A stretch of DNA of 36,656 nucleotides. It comes from Clostridia bacterium (GTDB taxonomy: Bacteria > Bacillota > Clostridia > Oscillospirales > CAG-272). Below the pieces are notes generated by a model that was given only the letters and a program-made list of their open reading frames with translations, was not told the DNA's origin and did no database searches. Both the position numbers and the translations under genes were made by a program. The stretch spans positions 1 through 36,656 of the forward strand of contig JAGAEA010000006.1 in assembly GCA_017613355.1 (NCBI GenBank), in the 5' to 3' direction. Of this stretch, positions 34,127 through 36,656 are shown in pieces (the stretch's first letter is position 1; each line of letters starts with the position of its first letter).

Positions 34127-34528
34127 ATGAGAAAGTTTCGGTTTCTGCAAGAAATATTGGTCGGTGCGTGCGTTCGCTTCACGGCGCTTGCCGTTTGCCT
34201 GATGATCCTTCGGATCATTGATTCGGGCGGCTCTGCGAACGGGAGCATCAGCATTCTTTCTTTCCTGCTTCTCTTCCCGTGCGGGCTTTGCATCGCCGCG
34301 GCGAGATCGCTTCGGAAAACGTCGCTGTCTCCCGCGCTCTTCCGTCTTTTTCACTTTATCATTACATGGCTTTCGGTCTTTTTCTTCCTTTGGCTCCCCG
34401 CGCAAAACGGCGGAAGCACCTCGCGGAACCTGATCGCGCTTACCGTGATCGCGCTTCTCTACTGGGTGATCTTCCTTGTTGCCAAACTGATCGTTTCGCG
34501 CTTTCGCGGATTTCGGGAGGAGGACTGA
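34127..34528 (+). CDS. Small four-helix membrane protein, function unknown
   Basis: I do not recognise this 133-residue protein. It has four predicted membrane helices, near residues 13-29, 42-59, 74-93 and 101-122, with a basic C terminus (SRFRGFREED). The general shape recalls DUF3021-like proteins, but I cannot confirm a match. It has no catalytic motif. The ATG follows GGAGAG at about 7 bases and a probable promoter. It is the first of three same-strand genes ending at the terminator at 35787; the SGNH gene starts 31 bases after its stop. A link to cell-surface work is inferred from position only. Confidence 0.7.
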   Translation: MRKFRFLQEILVGACVRFTALAVCLMILRIIDSGGSANGSISILSFLLLFPCGLCIAAARSLRKTSLSPALFRLFHFIITWLSVFFFLWLPAQNGGSTSRNLIALTVIALLYWVIFLVAKLIVSRFRGFREED

Positions 34529-34559
34529 CAGCCGCGAAAAAAACGGAAGGTAGTTTTCC

Positions 34560-35300
34560 ATGAAACCGATCGTTGCTTTTTTCAAAACGGTTCCGACGGT
34601 TCTTCTGCTTCTTGCTCTGCTCCTGACTTTGCCGATCTCGGCGGACGGCGTTTTCACGGAACGGAGCGAGAATGGAGGAACGGCATATCGGAACCGTTTG
34701 TTCTTTTTCGGCGAATCCACCACCGCGCATCTGCGTTCGCGCGGCGTTCTCGAAGGAGGAACCTCCACCGACCGCGTGATCGCGGCGCGCTCGGGAACCA
34801 TGATGCTGAACCGCAGAACCCCGTCGGCGCACGTCGTCGAACCGAGGAGCGGCAAAGAAATGACGGTGACCGAAGCCGTCGCGGCGCTTCGTCCCGAAAT
34901 TCTGGTGCTGTCTTTCGGGCTTAACGGGATCGTGGGATTTCTTTCCGCAAAAGAGAGCTACACCGAACCGTACCGCGCGCTGATCCGCTCCGTTCGGAAA
35001 GCCTCGCCCGAAACGGTCGTCATTCTGCAAACGGTCTATCCCGTGGCGAATGACCCGTCGGAATGGAAATTTCACCAAAGCCCCGCCGAGATCAATCGGG
35101 GGATCGAACGGCTGAACGGGTGGCTCCCCGAGATCGCGGCGAGCGAAGGCGCATTTCTTGCGGATACCGCGTCGGTTTTGCGGGACGGGGACGGTTTTCT
35201 CCGAAAGGATTACTCCGCCGACGGCATCCATCTCACCCGTGAAGGCTATGAGCAGGTGCTGCTCTACCTGGAAACGCACATGGCGGAGGTTCCGGAATGA
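34560..35300 (+). CDS. Secreted SGNH/GDSL-type hydrolase with GES motif
   Basis: Exported hydrolase of 246 residues. The N-terminal signal sequence (about 1-29) has the hydrophobic run TVLLLLALLLTLPISA. The SGNH blocks are: nucleophile Ser53 in FFFGESTTAH (GES instead of the usual GDS), Gly79 in AARSGTM, Asn122 in SFGLNGIVG, and Asp221/His224 in SADGIHLT. All four catalytic-type residues are present, so it is likely active on esters, for example O-acetyl groups of surface glycans. The ATG follows GGAAGG. Its stop overlaps the DUF4358 lipoprotein start (ATGA), indicating tight coupling. Substrate is unknown. Confidence 0.83.
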   Translation: MKPIVAFFKTVPTVLLLLALLLTLPISADGVFTERSENGGTAYRNRLFFFGESTTAHLRSRGVLEGGTSTDRVIAARSGTMMLNRRTPSAHVVEPRSGKEMTVTEAVAALRPEILVLSFGLNGIVGFLSAKESYTEPYRALIRSVRKASPETVVILQTVYPVANDPSEWKFHQSPAEINRGIERLNGWLPEIAASEGAFLADTASVLRDGDGFLRKDYSADGIHLTREGYEQVLLYLETHMAEVPE

Positions 35301-35782
35301 AACGAACCGCATTCTTCCTGTTGGCGTTTTCCCTGCTCTTCCTTCCCGCCTGCCGCGCAAGTCAACCCTATCGGAACGATCTTTCCGCACAACGGCTTGC
35401 GGAAATCGGCGCCGAAGCGGCGGCAATGGAAGAGGCGCAAGCGGCGAACGCGGAAGAGCTTGCCGACATGATCGGAACGGAAGCCGAACTTCCCGACATG
35501 GTGGTTTACTATTCCGCAAACGGTAATTCGCTTGACGAATTCGGCATTTGGCGCACCGACGGCGACGCCGTGAAAACCGTTGTCCCGATCCTGCGTTCTT
35601 ATCTCGATAAAACCTATGAAAACAACCGCGCCTACTACGATTCCTATATTCCCCGGGAGACCTCGAAGCTGCGGGACGCGGAAATCCGCGTTTACGGGTC
35701 CTACGTCGTTTACGCGGTACTTTCCGCCGAATCACGTGCGCGCTTCTTCGCGGCAATAGAGGAAAATTTGGCCGTGAATTGA
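35297..35782 (+). CDS. DUF4358 lipoprotein
   Basis: Predicted lipoprotein of 161 residues. Signal sequence FFLLAFSLLFLP leads into the lipobox LPAC with lipidated Cys19. The mature part has DEFGIWRTDGDAVKTVV and a helix-rich C terminus with RVYGSYVVYAVLS, the pattern of DUF4358 proteins, which are common in Clostridia and of unknown role. It starts inside the SGNH gene end (ATGA overlap) with a GGAGG site and is followed by a strong hairpin. The pair is probably held at the outer membrane face as a unit, which is inference. Confidence 0.82.
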   Translation: MKRTAFFLLAFSLLFLPACRASQPYRNDLSAQRLAEIGAEAAAMEEAQAANAEELADMIGTEAELPDMVVYYSANGNSLDEFGIWRTDGDAVKTVVPILRSYLDKTYENNRAYYDSYIPRETSKLRDAEIRVYGSYVVYAVLSAESRARFFAAIEENLAVN

Positions 35783-35786
35783 CTCC

Positions 35787-35821
35787 GAAGAACCGTGATG
35801 TTTCTTTCATCACGGTTCTTC
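35787..35821 (+). terminator. Terminator of the SGNH-DUF4358 module
   Basis: Perfect 14-bp stem (35787-35800 with 35808-35821), 7-base loop, followed by CCTTTT; it begins 5 bases after the DUF4358 stop. Intrinsic terminator. Confidence 0.88.
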
Positions 35822-35945
35822 CCTTTTATGCGGACAAACGGACGGTTCCCGATCATCATCTTTTGCGTGTAAAAGCCCATCGTTTCAATCATCCCGATTT
35901 GGGATATAAAAGGGTGTGAAAATGCGATAGAATAGAATTGATAAA

Positions 35946-35959
35946 CAGCCGAAAGGCTG
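35946..35959 (+). promoter_or_regulatory. Small GNRA-loop hairpin in the DUF975 leader
   Basis: CAGCC-GAAA-GGCTG stem-loop, about 37 bases before the ATG of the DUF975 gene. No confident promoter is visible in 35822-35945; a TAGAAT at 35928 lacks a -35. Its role is unknown. Confidence 0.3.
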
Positions 35960-35996
35960 AATTACAAAAAAACAAATCGTATAGGAGGACTCTCTC

Positions 35997-36638
35997 ATGC
36001 TTTCCAGACCTGAACTGCGTCGCCGTGCAAGAGAACAGCTCGGCGGCAACATCTTCGCAACGGGTTGGATGTCTCTGTTGCTCGTTCTTCTGCTCGGTGA
36101 TGTCATTGTGAGCGCCGGCTCGATCGTCGTTTTCGGTTCCTTGATCCTTATGGGTCCGATCTCCTACGGTATGGCGAAGATCACCCTTGACCTCGTCCGT
36201 GGAAAAGACGGCGGGAAAGTCAATTTCGGCGACCTTTTCGCAGGATTTACCGAAGATTTCTTCAACACCTTCTTGCTCGGTCTCATGCAAAGCATCTTCA
36301 TTTTCCTGTGGTCGCTTCTCTTCCTCATTCCCGGCATCGTCAAATCCTATTCATACGCCATGGCATTCTACATTCAGAAGGACGCGGACGACAAGGATTG
36401 GAATGCCTGCATTACCGAAAGCCGCAAGATGATGAACGGACACAAATGGCAGCTTTTCGTGCTCGATTTGAGTTTCCTCGGTTGGTATATTGTCGGTTTG
36501 CTTTGCTGCGGCATCGGCACGTTGTGGGTCGCTCCCTATCATCAAGCCGCCCGCGCGAATTTCTATGAGCAGCTTCGCGGTCCCGTTACCGAAAAAGCGG
36601 ATGACGGGTTTGCTCCCGCAGAGGATCCGCTCGCCTGA
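35997..36638 (+). CDS. DUF975 family membrane protein
   Basis: Integral membrane protein of 213 residues. The family pattern is visible: RRRAREQLGGN at the start, then GSLILMGPISYGMAKITLDLVRG, LLFLIPGIVKSYSYAMA, KDWNACITESRKMMNGHKWQ and a C-terminal APYHQAARANFYEQL. About five hydrophobic helices. A strong AGGAGG site lies 9 bases before the ATG. The upstream terminator separates it from the SGNH-DUF4358 genes, and the window ends 18 bases after its stop. The biochemical function of the family is unknown. Confidence 0.88.
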   Translation: MLSRPELRRRAREQLGGNIFATGWMSLLLVLLLGDVIVSAGSIVVFGSLILMGPISYGMAKITLDLVRGKDGGKVNFGDLFAGFTEDFFNTFLLGLMQSIFIFLWSLLFLIPGIVKSYSYAMAFYIQKDADDKDWNACITESRKMMNGHKWQLFVLDLSFLGWYIVGLLCCGIGTLWVAPYHQAARANFYEQLRGPVTEKADDGFAPAEDPLA

Positions 36639-36656
36639 AAACAGTAGCAACCAAAA

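Overview
The window is a gene-dense piece of a Gram-positive chromosome, most likely from an uncultured spore-forming member of the Clostridia. Several things point there: a complete ctsR-mcsA-mcsB-clpC operon with CtsR boxes, a CwlD-type spore-cortex amidase, an IspH fused to ribosomal protein S1, Firmicutes gene order around xseAB-ispA-tlyA-nadK-argR-recN, and sigma-A promoters that are nearly all TTGACx-17 bp-TATAAT. Base composition is moderately GC-rich by eye. I see no rRNA, tRNA, CRISPR array, phage or insertion sequence, and no gene-free stretch over 300 bp.

Layout. 42-1508 (-) guaB with a consensus promoter. 1730-3918 (+) cwlD and radA, ending in a strong hairpin. 3964-8135 (-) polA, an alpha/beta hydrolase coupled to it by an ATGA overlap, and a DUF1836 regulator whose promoter lies between inverted repeats. 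8211-10139 (-) dxs. 10411-15030 (+) ctsR-mcsA-mcsB-clpC, followed by a D-amino-acid transaminase (15146-15985). 16045-17303 (-) a small redox operon: glutathione peroxidase, TSCPD protein and OhrR-type MarR regulator. 17515-22600 (-) rpiR, a YhiN-like flavoprotein, cmk and ispH-rpsA. 22736-33849 (-) a chain of thirteen mostly overlapping genes: nusB, a TsaD-like protein, xseA, xseB, ispA, a divergent PAP2 protein, tlyA, nadK, argR, recN, ybaK, argS and yebC. 34127-35782 (+) a surface module: 4-TM protein, secreted SGNH hydrolase and DUF4358 lipoprotein. 35997-36638 (+) a DUF975 membrane protein.

How the genes work together. Isoprenoid synthesis is split over three loci here (dxs first step, ispH last step, ispA prenyl-chain synthesis), and dxs is outside the ispA-tlyA cluster where many Firmicutes carry it. 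Protein quality control (CtsR/McsAB/ClpC) forms one self-repressed heat-shock operon. DNA repair genes (radA, polA, recN, xseAB) are scattered among housekeeping operons.

The observations most worth a second look are: the promoter/operator arrangement of the DUF1836 gene, which suggests autoregulation by a poorly characterised regulator family; a strong internal ribosome binding site and ATG inside the ispH-rpsA fusion, which could yield free S1; the peroxidase-TSCPD-OhrR operon with an inverted repeat at its start site; and the SGNH/DUF4358 surface module with a GES-type nucleophile motif. No clearly new multi-gene defence or biosynthetic system was found. All functional calls rest on motif recognition by eye, not on database searches.
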